A DNA stretch of 64,000 nt. Origin: an uncultured bacterium (lineage in GTDB: Bacteria; Cyanobacteriota; Vampirovibrionia; Gastranaerophilales; Gastranaerophilaceae). The stretch spans positions 1 to 64,000 of the forward strand of contig CASDWH010000021.1 of the NCBI GenBank assembly GCA_949284715.1, in the 5' to 3' direction. Positions 34,762 through 43,666 of this stretch are shown piece by piece. Under the pieces are notes generated by a model. It saw only the letters and a program-made list of their open reading frames with translations. It was not told where the DNA came from and searched no databases. A program made the position numbers and the translations under genes. The number at the start of each line of letters is the position of its first letter. The stretch's first letter is position 1.

Positions 34762-35154
34762 ATGCATTTAAAAATTATTACACATAACAGGCTAGTATAT
34801 GATGGCAATGCTGATGAAATTCAGGTTACTGGTTCAGAAGGAGCTATCGGCGTACTTCCGGGCAGGCAGCCTGTCACAACACCTCTAGCTATTGGCGTTA
34901 CAAGGGTTGTTATTAACAACGAAAACCATTATTATGCAACAATGGGCGGTATATTCCAATTTAGTAATGATAATGCAATAATATTAACTAATGCTTGTGA
35001 GTCGGAAGCTGATATTGATGTTAAGCGTGCTAAAGAAGCAAAAGCCAGAGCCGAAGAAAGATTGTCCAAGTCCGGTATGCAAATGGATGTTTCCCGTGCT
35101 GAAATGGCTCTTGCACGTGCAATGACCAGACTAAAGGTTGCTAACCATGAATAA
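34762..35154 (+). CDS. atpC: ATP synthase F1 subunit epsilon
   Basis: Epsilon regulates and links the rotor of F1. The 130-residue protein has the beta-sandwich domain (DEIQVTGSEGAIGVLPGRQPVTTPLAIGV...) and a C-terminal helical hairpin (KEAKARAEERLS...ALARAMTRLKVA). It starts 3 bases after atpD, and its stop overlaps the next start by 8 bases. Confidence 0.95.
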   Translation: MHLKIITHNRLVYDGNADEIQVTGSEGAIGVLPGRQPVTTPLAIGVTRVVINNENHYYATMGGIFQFSNDNAIILTNACESEADIDVKRAKEAKARAEERLSKSGMQMDVSRAEMALARAMTRLKVANHE

Positions 35155-35593
35155 AAAACTTCTGATATTTCTTCTTACAGCGGCTATTTGCGGCTGTATT
35201 GTATATGCTCAGGAAAAATCAGTATTAGATAATACGGCTGAATTCATGAAAGCTTTTAAAACCTGCGCTGAATTCAAAAGTGTTGATGAAATTGAAGTAG
35301 ACGGGATAACTTCTAAAGTAACCAAAAACATTATCGGCTGGGATGGATACACCTGCAAGTATCGTGAAATAGTCGAGTTTAAAGAAATAAACTTTAAATC
35401 AACTGTTAATTGCGAATTTTCAGGGGAACAAGTCAGAGAAATTTACTCCGTAATGGAAAAAGAAGCTCTTGACGCGGCCAAAAATCCTAAAAAATACGAG
35501 AATATGTCACTTGAAGAAGCTCAAAACAGTCCGGTGCTTAAAGTCTGGAATAAGTATCTTGGAGATTCCAACGTTTGTAAAATAGAGATGTAG
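35147..35593 (+). CDS. Exported protein of unknown function
   Basis: The ATG at 35147 is preferred to the TTG at 35138 because the signal peptide (MNKKLLIFLLTAAICGCIVYAQ) begins there. The mature part of about 125 residues has three or four conserved-looking cysteines, one beta-rich domain (SKVTKNIIGWDGYTCKYREIVEF) and a helical end (VREIYSVMEKEALDAAKNP). No family is recognised. A lipobox-like ICGC exists but is not ideal. It is translationally coupled to atpC, although nothing suggests an ATP synthase role. Confidence 0.6.
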   Translation: MNKKLLIFLLTAAICGCIVYAQEKSVLDNTAEFMKAFKTCAEFKSVDEIEVDGITSKVTKNIIGWDGYTCKYREIVEFKEINFKSTVNCEFSGEQVREIYSVMEKEALDAAKNPKKYENMSLEEAQNSPVLKVWNKYLGDSNVCKIEM

Positions 35594-35611
35594 AAGAGAA
35601 TCAACTCTCCA

Positions 35612-36847
35612 CTACAAGCTATCTGTATATTTGTCTATATCGGACTCAGAAATCATTTCTGTAGCACAGACCAGTATTTGTGTATCGGATAGTTTTAGCC
35701 CGCCGATAATATTATTGGCTTTTAGTCGTTTAAGCGTTTCATCAGCATCAGCAACTTCTATTACAAATTCATTATAAAAATCTTTATTGAGCGTTTTAAT
35801 TCCGATTTTTGCAAGCCTGTCAGATAATAAATGCGCTTTCTGGGCAGACAACAGCCCTGCCTGTTTAAAGCCTTTTTCACCCATTAATGACAAATACAAT
35901 GTGGACATAAGCGCAATTAATGACTGGTTTGAGCATATATTACTTGTAGCCTTTTCTCTTTTTATGTGCTGCTCTCTTGTTTGTATAGTCAATGTAAAAG
36001 CTTGATTACCGTCTTTATCTACAGTCCGGCCGACTATTCTGCCCGGAAGCTGGCGCAGATACTTTTCTTTACACGCCATATACCCCGCATGCGGGCCGCC
36101 AAACCAGACGGGGATACCGGCAGGTTGAACATCACCGACAACTATATCAGCATTTCTAGGAGGCTCTATTATTGATAAAGCGGCTAAATCATGAATAACA
36201 ATAGTCAGAACATCTTTATAAGAAGAAATTTCCGCTAGTTCACCATAAAAATCGGGATTTTGGTATACTACCGCAGAATAATCAGAAAGATTATCCGGTA
36301 ATACATCAAACCAGTCAGCTTCATAATTACCCGCCCATAAATAAGTTTTAATAACCTCTTTATACTGCGGATTAATTTTATTAGAAATTAGAACCTTATG
36401 TTTTTTAGTAATTCTCATACTCATAAGAATAGCTTCAGCAGCAGCTGTCGAAACATCATACATCGAAGCATTTGCGACATCCATGCCGGTCAATTTACAA
36501 ATCATAGATTGAAATTCATAAATAATTTGTAATGTCCCTTGAGAAATCTCCGGCTGGTAGGGAGTATAAGCAGTCAAAAATTCAAACCTTTCAGCCACAT
36601 AATTAACAGCAGCAGGGATAAATTTGTTATACACACCTGCACCTAAAAATGATACATAATCCGTCTTATTTTTAGCAGCAAGCTTTTTTATTTCCCTTTG
36701 AGTTTCAAGTTCACTTAACGGTTCAGCAAGTTTAAAATTCTGTATGATATTTGGAACCTGCTTAAACAAATCGTCAACAGAACTGCATTTAATATCTTTA
36801 AGCATTGCTGCCCGGGTTTCCGCATTATGCGCTAAAAAGTTATCCAT
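35612..36847 (-). CDS. gcvPA: Glycine dehydrogenase (decarboxylating) subunit 1
   Basis: N-terminal-half subunit of the PLP-dependent P-protein of the glycine cleavage system. It has family features SFLGAGVYNKFIPAAVN, TAYTPYQPEISQGTLQ, and the GGPHAGYMACKEKYLRQLPGRIVG block. The 411 residues are slightly shorter than usual. The subunit works only with subunit 2 (GcvPB), which carries the PLP lysine. That gene is not next to it: the next gene downstream is convergent. It lies 3 bases after gcvH. Confidence 0.93.
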   Translation of the reverse strand: MDNFLAHNAETRAAMLKDIKCSSVDDLFKQVPNIIQNFKLAEPLSELETQREIKKLAAKNKTDYVSFLGAGVYNKFIPAAVNYVAERFEFLTAYTPYQPEISQGTLQIIYEFQSMICKLTGMDVANASMYDVSTAAAEAILMSMRITKKHKVLISNKINPQYKEVIKTYLWAGNYEADWFDVLPDNLSDYSAVVYQNPDFYGELAEISSYKDVLTIVIHDLAALSIIEPPRNADIVVGDVQPAGIPVWFGGPHAGYMACKEKYLRQLPGRIVGRTVDKDGNQAFTLTIQTREQHIKREKATSNICSNQSLIALMSTLYLSLMGEKGFKQAGLLSAQKAHLLSDRLAKIGIKTLNKDFYNEFVIEVADADETLKRLKANNIIGGLKLSDTQILVCATEMISESDIDKYTDSL

Positions 36848-36850
36848 ATA

Positions 36851-37228
36851 TTATTCTACTTCCTCTTTATAATCTGAATAATCAAGTAAATCTGCAAATT
36901 CTACCTGATCAGCATCTGATTCAATTTTAATAAACCATTTATCCTCAGCCGTTTCATCATTGAGAATTTCCGGGGCGTTTACAATTGCTTCATTGACCGC
37001 TATAACTTTACCGCTTATCGGCATATAAACTTCAGAAGCTGCCTTTACAGACTCTATGGTTGCAAAAACTTCATTTTTTTCAAATTCTGAACCTGCCTCA
37101 GGAAGCTCAACAAATACTATATCACCCAATTGTTCAATAGCATAATCCGTTAATCCTATTTCATACTGGTTATCCTGAAGTTCAAGTACATATTCATGAG
37201 TTTTTGAGCATAAAGCGCTTTCATTCAT
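36851..37228 (-). CDS. gcvH: Glycine cleavage system H protein
   Basis: H protein carries the lipoyl arm that shuttles the aminomethyl group between P, T and L proteins. The 125-residue sequence has the lipoylation motif with Lys in FATIESVKAASEVYMPISG, the GLTDYAIEQLGDIVFVELPEAG block and WFIKIE near the end. It is 13 bases downstream of gcvT in the operon. Confidence 0.97.
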   Translation of the reverse strand: MNESALCSKTHEYVLELQDNQYEIGLTDYAIEQLGDIVFVELPEAGSEFEKNEVFATIESVKAASEVYMPISGKVIAVNEAIVNAPEILNDETAEDKWFIKIESDADQVEFADLLDYSDYKEEVE

Positions 37229-37241
37229 TTCTTTAATCTCC

Positions 37242-38345
37242 TTATACTTCTGTCTTATTTCTCTTTGTTACAAAAGGTTTTTTAATGATTTGAGCGGCAT
37301 ATAATTTATCTCTTATCATTATACTAATTTTAGAATCTATTTTATATTCCGGTGAATTCTCTATATATGCAAGCCCGATATTATCACCTCTAACAGGAGA
37401 AACACCGCCGCTTGTAACCACACCTATTTTCTTATCTCCATCATACACTTCATAGCCATGACGCGCAATACCTCTATCAAGCATTTTAAAACCTGCAAGT
37501 TTTTTTCTGCCGCCGTTTAGCAACTGTTCTGTTATTATCGCTTTACCGTTATAATCATCAATTTTATTTTTAGAAACTGACCATGACAACCCTGCTTCAA
37601 CAGGCGTAGTATCTTCATCCAGGTCATTTCCGTAAAGATGCAGGGCCGCTTCCAATCTTAATGTATCTCTTGCACCAAGCCCGATAGGTTTAATACCGAA
37701 ATTTGTCCCTGCCTCAAGAATATTATCCCAGAGCATTTCAGAAAATTCATTTCTAACGAGAATTTCGACACCATCTTCTCCCGTATAACCTGTTCTTGAA
37801 ATCCATAAATTAACATCAAACAACTCGGCACGTTTGATTGAGAAAAAAGGAGGCAAATCTTCAAGCCCGATAGAACGCATTAAATCGCACGCCTTAGGCC
37901 CTTGAACCGCAAGCAGCGAATAATTATGCGACTCATTTATTACATCAACATAAAACCCTTTTTTATTCCTCACCATCCAGTTCAAATCTTCGTCTGTTCT
38001 TGAAGCGTTAAATATAATAAGATATTTTTCATCTTCTATTTTATAAATAATCAAATCGTCTATTATACCGCCCTGTTTATTAGTCATCTGGCAATAAACA
38101 GCTTTACGCTCAACAAGCTTAGTTAAATCTTGCGGAACAAGTTTATTTAAAAAAGGTAAAGCATCTTCCCCTTTAACTACAACCTCACCCATATGTGAAA
38201 CATCGAATAAACCCACGGCATTCCTGACGGTGTTATGTTCTTCTATTATAGATGTGTACTGAACCGGCATATGCCAGCCCGCAAAATCTACCATTTTGGC
38301 GCCTAGTTTTATATGCTTATCATGTAAAAATGTCTGCTTTGTCAT
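37242..38345 (-). CDS. gcvT: Aminomethyltransferase (glycine cleavage T protein)
   Basis: T protein releases ammonia and transfers the methylene group to tetrahydrofolate. The 367 residues include FDVSHMGEV, GGIIDDLIIYK, SLLAVQGPKA, RTGYTGEDGVEI, GLGARDTLRLEA and the C-terminal GVVTSGGVSP with its helical end. It is the first gene of the gcvT-gcvH-gcvPA operon, with an AAGAGG ribosome-binding site. The leader is too short for a glycine riboswitch and none is visible. Confidence 0.97.
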   Translation of the reverse strand: MTKQTFLHDKHIKLGAKMVDFAGWHMPVQYTSIIEEHNTVRNAVGLFDVSHMGEVVVKGEDALPFLNKLVPQDLTKLVERKAVYCQMTNKQGGIIDDLIIYKIEDEKYLIIFNASRTDEDLNWMVRNKKGFYVDVINESHNYSLLAVQGPKACDLMRSIGLEDLPPFFSIKRAELFDVNLWISRTGYTGEDGVEILVRNEFSEMLWDNILEAGTNFGIKPIGLGARDTLRLEAALHLYGNDLDEDTTPVEAGLSWSVSKNKIDDYNGKAIITEQLLNGGRKKLAGFKMLDRGIARHGYEVYDGDKKIGVVTSGGVSPVRGDNIGLAYIENSPEYKIDSKISIMIRDKLYAAQIIKKPFVTKRNKTEV

Positions 38346-38452
38346 CCTAACATTCCTCTTTTTTGATTTTCGCGTTAAAAGTACTCGTTGTCAAGTAATT
38401 TTAAACAAACTTCCCTCTTCTATTCCTGATTATTATAATATAAAATATAATT

Positions 38453-39034
38453 ATGAAGAAAATCTTAACATTTGTTATAATTTCAATCTTAGCGCTACTG
38501 CCGGTATTTTCAGAACCGGAAATTAAAGGTTATGCTGAATTTGACATTCCGGCAGGCAGCTTTATACCTGTAATCAATTTACAGGAATTTTCAACTGCAT
38601 ATAATGACGAAACGGATATTCTTCATTTTGTATCGACTAATGATATTTATCTTTATGAACATAAAATAATCCCCGGCGGAACAAAGTTCAGCGGCAGCAT
38701 TGAAAAGAAAAATGAACCCATAATTGGTACACATGCCTCTATGAAAATATTTATCAATTCAATGGAATTACCTGACGGATTCAAAATACCAATAAAAGGA
38801 TATTTATATACTGCAAATAATAATCTTTTCGGCGGCGGTCTGACTGAGCCTGAATCTTATATAAAAGTTCCACACTATCAAAGAGGAATTACAAGGAAAT
38901 TTATGGGTGTAATACAGTTTCGCCCGGGGCCGACGCGTAAAATGGGAGAACATATAACAATAGCATCGGGTGCAGACTTACTTATTGTTTTAGTAGCACC
39001 TATACACATGACCCATCTTCCGGTTGAATACTAA
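38453..39034 (+). CDS. Exported protein of unknown function, paralogue of the 9.2 kb gene
   Basis: The 193-residue protein has a signal peptide (MKKILTFVIISILALLPVFS) and a beta-rich mature part. It contains DIPAGSFIPVI, IIPGGTKFSGSIEKKNEP and KIPIKGYLYTANNNL, the same motif order as in the larger exported protein at 9200-10006. A very AT-rich promoter with TATAAT boxes lies 1 and 13 bases upstream of the ATG, so the leader is at most a few bases. Function unknown; envelope location inferred from the signal peptide. Confidence 0.65.
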   Translation: MKKILTFVIISILALLPVFSEPEIKGYAEFDIPAGSFIPVINLQEFSTAYNDETDILHFVSTNDIYLYEHKIIPGGTKFSGSIEKKNEPIIGTHASMKIFINSMELPDGFKIPIKGYLYTANNNLFGGGLTEPESYIKVPHYQRGITRKFMGVIQFRPGPTRKMGEHITIASGADLLIVLVAPIHMTHLPVEY

Positions 39035-39035
39035 C

Positions 39036-39542
39036 TCAAATTCCAAAAGTAATTTCTTTTGCTGTTTCTTCTATATTTCTTGTTATAAACGGCTTATTAA
39101 GCGCTATCGCCGCTTGCGTATTAAGAAAATTCAGGCTATTTAAAACATTCCTATTTTGGCGTAAAGTTTCACTGGCCTCACGCATCATGCCTTCTCTAAC
39201 TGCCGCCGTATATAGTTCATTATTAATTCTTGATGGAAATCTCTTAGGTTTGCTGTGTTTATATTCTACATCTCTTGAATGTAATATTTCACTTTTATGA
39301 ACAGTTTTAGCCGGCTGCGGCTCAATAGTTTCTTCCTTTTCTTCCAAAAGATTTATAAAAGGATTATTACGTACACTTAAGCGGGCGCTTTCCATAATGT
39401 CAGCCTGCACATCATTGGTATAGCTTTCTTTAACCTCAGTGCTAAGAGCTTCGGCTTTTTCGCGGGCGCGTCTGAATATTGCCTCTTTTAAGGAGGTAAA
39501 ATCTTCTTTTCCGTTATTAAGATTTAAATTAATATTGCTCAT
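39036..39542 (-). CDS. Unknown charged helical protein (168 aa)
   Basis: The protein is Asn/Glu/Arg-rich, predicted helical, with no signal peptide or membrane segment. It starts MSNINLNLNNGKEDFTSLK and contains ARREKAEALSTEVKESY-like charged helices, then a Glu/Pro-rich linker. AGAGGATT precedes the ATG. Its promoter region has ATATGTAACAAATATATAC. No domain recognised. The stop lies one base from the stop of the convergent exported-protein gene. Confidence 0.6.
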   Translation of the reverse strand: MSNINLNLNNGKEDFTSLKEAIFRRAREKAEALSTEVKESYTNDVQADIMESARLSVRNNPFINLLEEKEETIEPQPAKTVHKSEILHSRDVEYKHSKPKRFPSRINNELYTAAVREGMMREASETLRQNRNVLNSLNFLNTQAAIALNKPFITRNIEETAKEITFGI

Positions 39543-39650
39543 TATAATCCTCTTATATATTATAAGTCAGAATTGTAAAGAAAATTGACAATATAATATA
39601 TAAAAAGTATATATTTGTTACATATCTTAATACACGTCGGCAGCTTTTAC

Positions 39651-39680
39651 AAAAAAGAGGAAGCCAAATGACTTCCTCTT
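39651..39680 (-). terminator. Rho-independent terminator of tuf
   Basis: A 9-bp stem (AAGAGGAAG/CTTCCTCTT) with an 8-nt loop and a T run on the minus strand lies 26 bases after the tuf stop codon. Confidence 0.9.
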
Positions 39681-39705
39681 AAAAAAATGTTTATTTGACA
39701 AAAGC

Positions 39706-40914
39706 TTAAGCGATAATTTTGTCAACAACACCGGCACCAACTGTTCTGCCGCCTTCACGGATAGCGAATCTCATACCTTCTTCGATAGCAACCGGAGCAA
39801 TGAGTTCAACTTCCATTACAACGTTATCACCAGGCATTACCATTTCACCATCAAATTTGATTGAACCGGTAACGTCAGTTGTTCTGATATAGAACTGAGG
39901 TCTGTAACCAGGGAAGAAAGGAGTGTGACGTCCGCCTTCTTCTTTAGTTAATACGTAAACGTTAGCTGTGAACTTGGTGTGCGGATGGATTGTTCCCGGT
40001 TTTGCAAGAACTTGACCACGTTGGATTTCAGTCTTGTCAATACCACGAAGCAATGCACCAATGTTATCACCTGCTTGACCTTGGTCAAGAGATTTTCTGA
40101 ACATTTCAACACCGGTAACAGTTGTTTTCTTGGTTTCACCTAAACCAACTAATTCAACTTCATCACCAACTTTAACAACACCACGTTCTACTCTACCTGT
40201 AGCAACAGTACCGCGGCCGGTAATAGAGAATACGTCTTCAACCGGCATTAAGAACGGTTTGTCAAGGTCACGAACAGGAGTCGGGAAGTAAGAATCAACT
40301 GCATCCATTAATTCCCAAATCTTATCAACCCATTTGTCTTCGCCGCGTTGAACATTCGGATTAGCTTGAACAGCTTCTAATGCTTTTAATGCTGAACCGT
40401 GGATGAAAGGAATATTGTCGCCGTCAAATTCATAAGAAGAAAGAAGTTCTCTTACTTCCATTTCAACTAATTCTAACAATTCCGGATCATCAACCATATC
40501 GCATTTGTTTAAGAATACAACAAGGTTAGGAACACCAACTTGTCTTGCAAGAAGGATGTGTTCACGAGTTTGAGGCATCGCACCATCAGTTGCTGCAACT
40601 ACTAGAATTGCACCATCCATTTGAGCTGCACCGGTAATCATGTTCTTAACATAGTCTGCGTGTCCCGGGCAGTCAACGTGTGCGTAGTGTCTTGCATCTG
40701 TTTCATATTCTACGTGTGCTGTAGAAATGGTTATACCTCTTGCTTTTTCTTCAGGTGCAGCGTCAATTTCATCAAATTTCTTTGCTTGAGCTTTACCTGC
40801 GGCAGCCATAACACCGGTAATAGCTGCTGTTAATGTTGTTTTACCGTGGTCAACGTGGCCAATTGTACCAATGTTAACGTGCGGTTTGGTTCGTTCATAC
40901 TTTTCACGTGCCAT
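39706..40914 (-). CDS. tuf: Elongation factor Tu
   Basis: EF-Tu is a GTPase that delivers aminoacyl-tRNA to the ribosome. The 402 residues are standard: [36 protein letters not shown] and GSALKAL for the G domain, then domains II and III with [12 protein letters not shown] near the end. It has its own promoter: TTGACA at 41000-41005, a 16-base spacer, TATTAT at 40978-40983, then AAAGGAGAT before the ATG. It is not beside fusA or the ribosomal-protein genes, and only one copy is in the window. Confidence 0.99.
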   Translation of the reverse strand: MAREKYERTKPHVNIGTIGHVDHGKTTLTAAITGVMAAAGKAQAKKFDEIDAAPEEKARGITISTAHVEYETDARHYAHVDCPGHADYVKNMITGAAQMDGAILVVAATDGAMPQTREHILLARQVGVPNLVVFLNKCDMVDDPELLELVEMEVRELLSSYEFDGDNIPFIHGSALKALEAVQANPNVQRGEDKWVDKIWELMDAVDSYFPTPVRDLDKPFLMPVEDVFSITGRGTVATGRVERGVVKVGDEVELVGLGETKKTTVTGVEMFRKSLDQGQAGDNIGALLRGIDKTEIQRGQVLAKPGTIHPHTKFTANVYVLTKEEGGRHTPFFPGYRPQFYIRTTDVTGSIKFDGEMVMPGDNVVMEVELIAPVAIEEGMRFAIREGGRTVGAGVVDKIIA

Positions 40915-40977
40915 GAGATTAATCTCCTTTACTCTTCATTATACTACGTTAACTTACTTACACTAAGTTATAGTAAT

Positions 40978-41005
40978 ATAATACCGTTTCAAACATGATT
41001 GTCAA
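40978..41005 (-). promoter_or_regulatory. tuf: Sigma-70 promoter of tuf
   Basis: On the minus strand TTGACA (41000-41005), 16-base spacer, TATTAT (40978-40983); leader of about 60 bases before the tuf ATG. Confidence 0.75.
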
Positions 41006-41134
41006 CGGTTAAAATTTGGGGGCTTATATAGAAGTTTATACAGAAATTCTTAAAAACAGTAATAATGACAATCCGAACTTGTTTCAGAATATCTCTTCAG
41101 ACAGTTCTCATTAAACAAACCTGATTTTACTTAT

Positions 41135-42436
41135 TTAATAGCCAGCAGTATCAAACATAGCCGCTAATTTTCTACTTAACTTCTGAACTGTCGGCGAAAC
41201 TGTAATTTCGTGTATCGTAACTTTTCCCTTCTTAAATTTCACAATGAGATTACATAATTCATTTAATAATGATACATCTTCTATTGAATTTACATTTGCC
41301 GAAACAAATGCCATAAGAGTATAAAAATTTAAAACTTCCTTACTGATATTTTCATTCTCATCAAATTTTGTTATTGGCAAATTTTGTTTTACTTTTTCCT
41401 TAACTAATTTAAATACTTCAGTATCAAAGAATTCTTTTTTGTCACCTTCTAATATTTCATCTCTACTACGGGATTTAAATTTATGTGTTAAATTTAAATT
41501 TTTCAACCGAAGGTAAATATACGAAAAAGAACAATTAAATTTTTCGGCAATTTCTACCGGTCTTAGACCCGCATTATATGCTTCAATAATCATACTATCC
41601 GAAATTGCAGCATTATTCCGCCTCTGTTTTTGACAAATTGTTGCAAGATTATATTCTTGAAGCTTCTTATAAAGTGTTCGCTGAGGACAACCAAAAAAAT
41701 CAGACATTTGATGTCCTGATAATCCCTGTTCTAAACATTCTTTTAATTTATCTATTGTAATATCCGGCAAATCGGTTTTGACATCGACAGGGAATTTAGC
41801 GTCATATTTTACAGGCATTACTCCCGCTCCCCGAGCAGCCGATACTGTTTGCCTTGGTGTTAATCCGGTTAATATTGCAAGTTTTTCAAGCGTAATATCA
41901 TTCTTTTTACAATATTCAAGCAGCTTTTTTGAAAAAACAATTTTGGAATAAGCCGACTTTGCCTGCTTTTGAGAAATATCTGATAAATCTTCAGGCAAAG
42001 ATTTATTACTTAATCTTTCAAAAATTATATTTTTTGCAATTTCCCCGAAATAGCCTGTCATTTCTTTGGATAGCGGTTTTGAATCAATTACTATAGTTTT
42101 TATTTTTCGTTTCAAGTATTCATCCATTTTCCCGGGGCTGTCTTTTGAATATTCTCTTACAACTGAATACATATCCCTGTTTAAATACGGTTTCAAATGT
42201 TCGGAAATGCAAGCTTTTACCTCCGGTTCTTCAAAAAATTTCTTATTTTCTACTCCTTTACCTATCATTGCAAATGCAGCCCCCATAGCCGCAACAGCAG
42301 CACCCGCCGTTTTTATTGCTAATTCTGAAACTTCGGAAACCGGCACTTCAGGTATTTTTCCGCAAAAAGAAGTTGAAATTTTCTTGGACTTTGTTAAATT
42401 ACTTTTATTCAAATTATTAACAGGAACTATCTTCAT
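41135..42436 (-). CDS. Tagged protein with Ala-rich hydrophobic segment and several HTH motifs
   Basis: This 433-residue protein of unrecognised family starts MKIVPVNNLN and reaches TSFCGK at residues 22-27, the shared tag. Residues 37-60 form an Ala/Gly-rich hydrophobic segment. Three helix-turn-helix-like blocks follow: near 180-212 (ITLEKLAILTGLTPRQTVSAA), 235-266 (GLSGHQMSDFFGCPQRTLYKKL) and 285-315 (AGLRPVEIAEKFNCSFSYIYLRL). A DNA-binding role is plausible, but a membrane-like segment in front of HTH motifs is unusual. The C-terminal third is helical and lysine-rich. The gene is monocistronic. Confidence 0.65.
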   Translation of the reverse strand: MKIVPVNNLNKSNLTKSKKISTSFCGKIPEVPVSEVSELAIKTAGAAVAAMGAAFAMIGKGVENKKFFEEPEVKACISEHLKPYLNRDMYSVVREYSKDSPGKMDEYLKRKIKTIVIDSKPLSKEMTGYFGEIAKNIIFERLSNKSLPEDLSDISQKQAKSAYSKIVFSKKLLEYCKKNDITLEKLAILTGLTPRQTVSAARGAGVMPVKYDAKFPVDVKTDLPDITIDKLKECLEQGLSGHQMSDFFGCPQRTLYKKLQEYNLATICQKQRRNNAAISDSMIIEAYNAGLRPVEIAEKFNCSFSYIYLRLKNLNLTHKFKSRSRDEILEGDKKEFFDTEVFKLVKEKVKQNLPITKFDENENISKEVLNFYTLMAFVSANVNSIEDVSLLNELCNLIVKFKKGKVTIHEITVSPTVQKLSRKLAAMFDTAGY

Positions 42437-42537
42437 ATTTTCAAACCTATATAAAATGTAACCACTAAAAAAACTTTTTTTTGCTTATTTATTACAAATT
42501 GTAAACTTAAAATATTATAGACAGCTCTTATTTGATT

Positions 42538-42546
42538 TGATATAAT
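42538..42546 (+). promoter_or_regulatory. Extended -10 promoter (TGATATAAT) of pilT-recO
   Basis: TGA-TATAAT lies about 22 bases before the ATG at 42569. A GCAGGAG and an AAGAGG follow as ribosome-binding sites. Confidence 0.65.
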
Positions 42547-42568
42547 ACTAAGCAGGAGATTTAAGAGG

Positions 42569-43666
42569 ATGGAAGAAAAGTTTAATATAATAAGCTTTTT
42601 AAAGAAAGCTGTGGCTATGGGTGCCTCTGACGAACATTTACGCGTCGGACACGCACCATATATAAGAAAAGACGGTGTTATATGGAAAGTTAATGTTCCT
42701 AATCTTACAGAGGCGGACTTGCGCGATGCTCTTGCAGTTATTGTACCTGACATACTAAGAGATTCTATATACAGCGCATGTGATATGGATTTCCTTTTTG
42801 AAATCAGAGGCTGCTCCAGATTCAGAGTTAATTTCAGCCAGCAATTAGCACATCCGGCACTGGTTCTTAGAAATATTCCATATTCGATTCCTACAATAGA
42901 AGACTTGGAATTACCTAATGCCGTTAAACAGTTTTCAAAACTTAACAACGGTATTGTTCTAGTTACCGGCCCCACCGGCTGCGGTAAATCTTCAACTCTT
43001 GCTGCTATAATTGATATAATCAACGCTGAGTACCAAAAACATATCGTAACCCTCGAAGACCCAATTGAATTTGTTTTTGCTAACAAGAGAAGTATTGTTT
43101 CCCAGCGCCAGATAGGGTTTGATACCCCTGATTTTCCATCAGGCTTAAAATATGTACTAAGACAAGACCCCGATATTATCCTTATCGGAGAAATAAGGGA
43201 TGAAGAAACAATGGTTGCAGCACTGAAAGCCGCTGAAACAGGACACCTGGTTTTTGCTACGCTGCATACAAATGATGCTATCCAAACTATTAACAGAATT
43301 ATAAACATGTTTGAACAATCCTCTAGAGATATTGTAAGAAAACAAGTAGCTGAAACTCTCAGAGGCACAATTGCTCAAAAACTTGTATACTCAGCCGCAA
43401 AACAAAAGAGATTTCCGGCCTGTGAAATCATGGTTGTAACACCGACCATTCAGGATTATATTGTCAAAGATAATTTCGATGAAATCTATAATTGCTTAAA
43501 AGAAGGCTCCTATAACGAAATGATGACTCTTAACGCCTCTCTTATGAATCTTGTCAAAGAAGGTAAACTTTCAGAATCCGAAGCATGCGCCGTTTCTGAA
43601 GATGAAAATGAATTAGTCAAAATGCTTAAAGGTGCATTTACCGGAACCAAAAATTACTATGAATAG
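42569..43666 (+). CDS. pilT: PilT-type twitching motility/retraction ATPase
   Basis: This hexameric secretion ATPase disassembles pilus subunits. Visible blocks are the PilT-type N-terminal SDEHLRVGHAPYIRKDG, Walker A GPTGCGKSST, the Asp box VTLEDPIEFVF, Walker B DIILIGEIRDEET and the His box GHLVFATLHTNDA. The final LRGTIAQKLV corresponds to the conserved PilT segment that affects retraction. It is 365 residues long. No other pilus gene lies nearby, and it overlaps recO by 8 bases, so transcription is shared. Confidence 0.92.
   Translation: MEEKFNIISFLKKAVAMGASDEHLRVGHAPYIRKDGVIWKVNVPNLTEADLRDALAVIVPDILRDSIYSACDMDFLFEIRGCSRFRVNFSQQLAHPALVLRNIPYSIPTIEDLELPNAVKQFSKLNNGIVLVTGPTGCGKSSTLAAIIDIINAEYQKHIVTLEDPIEFVFANKRSIVSQRQIGFDTPDFPSGLKYVLRQDPDIILIGEIRDEETMVAALKAAETGHLVFATLHTNDAIQTINRIINMFEQSSRDIVRKQVAETLRGTIAQKLVYSAAKQKRFPACEIMVVTPTIQDYIVKDNFDEIYNCLKEGSYNEMMTLNASLMNLVKEGKLSESEACAVSEDENELVKMLKGAFTGTKNYYE

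Noticed and set aside
38346-38452. Glycine riboswitch before gcvT
   Set aside because: The leader is only about 100 bases, is shared with a divergent promoter and lacks the conserved glycine-riboswitch blocks.
42433-43368. 311-codon minus-strand ORF antisense to pilT
   Set aside because: pilT is clearly the real gene, with all ATPase motifs. The antisense frame lacks a ribosome-binding site and any domain.
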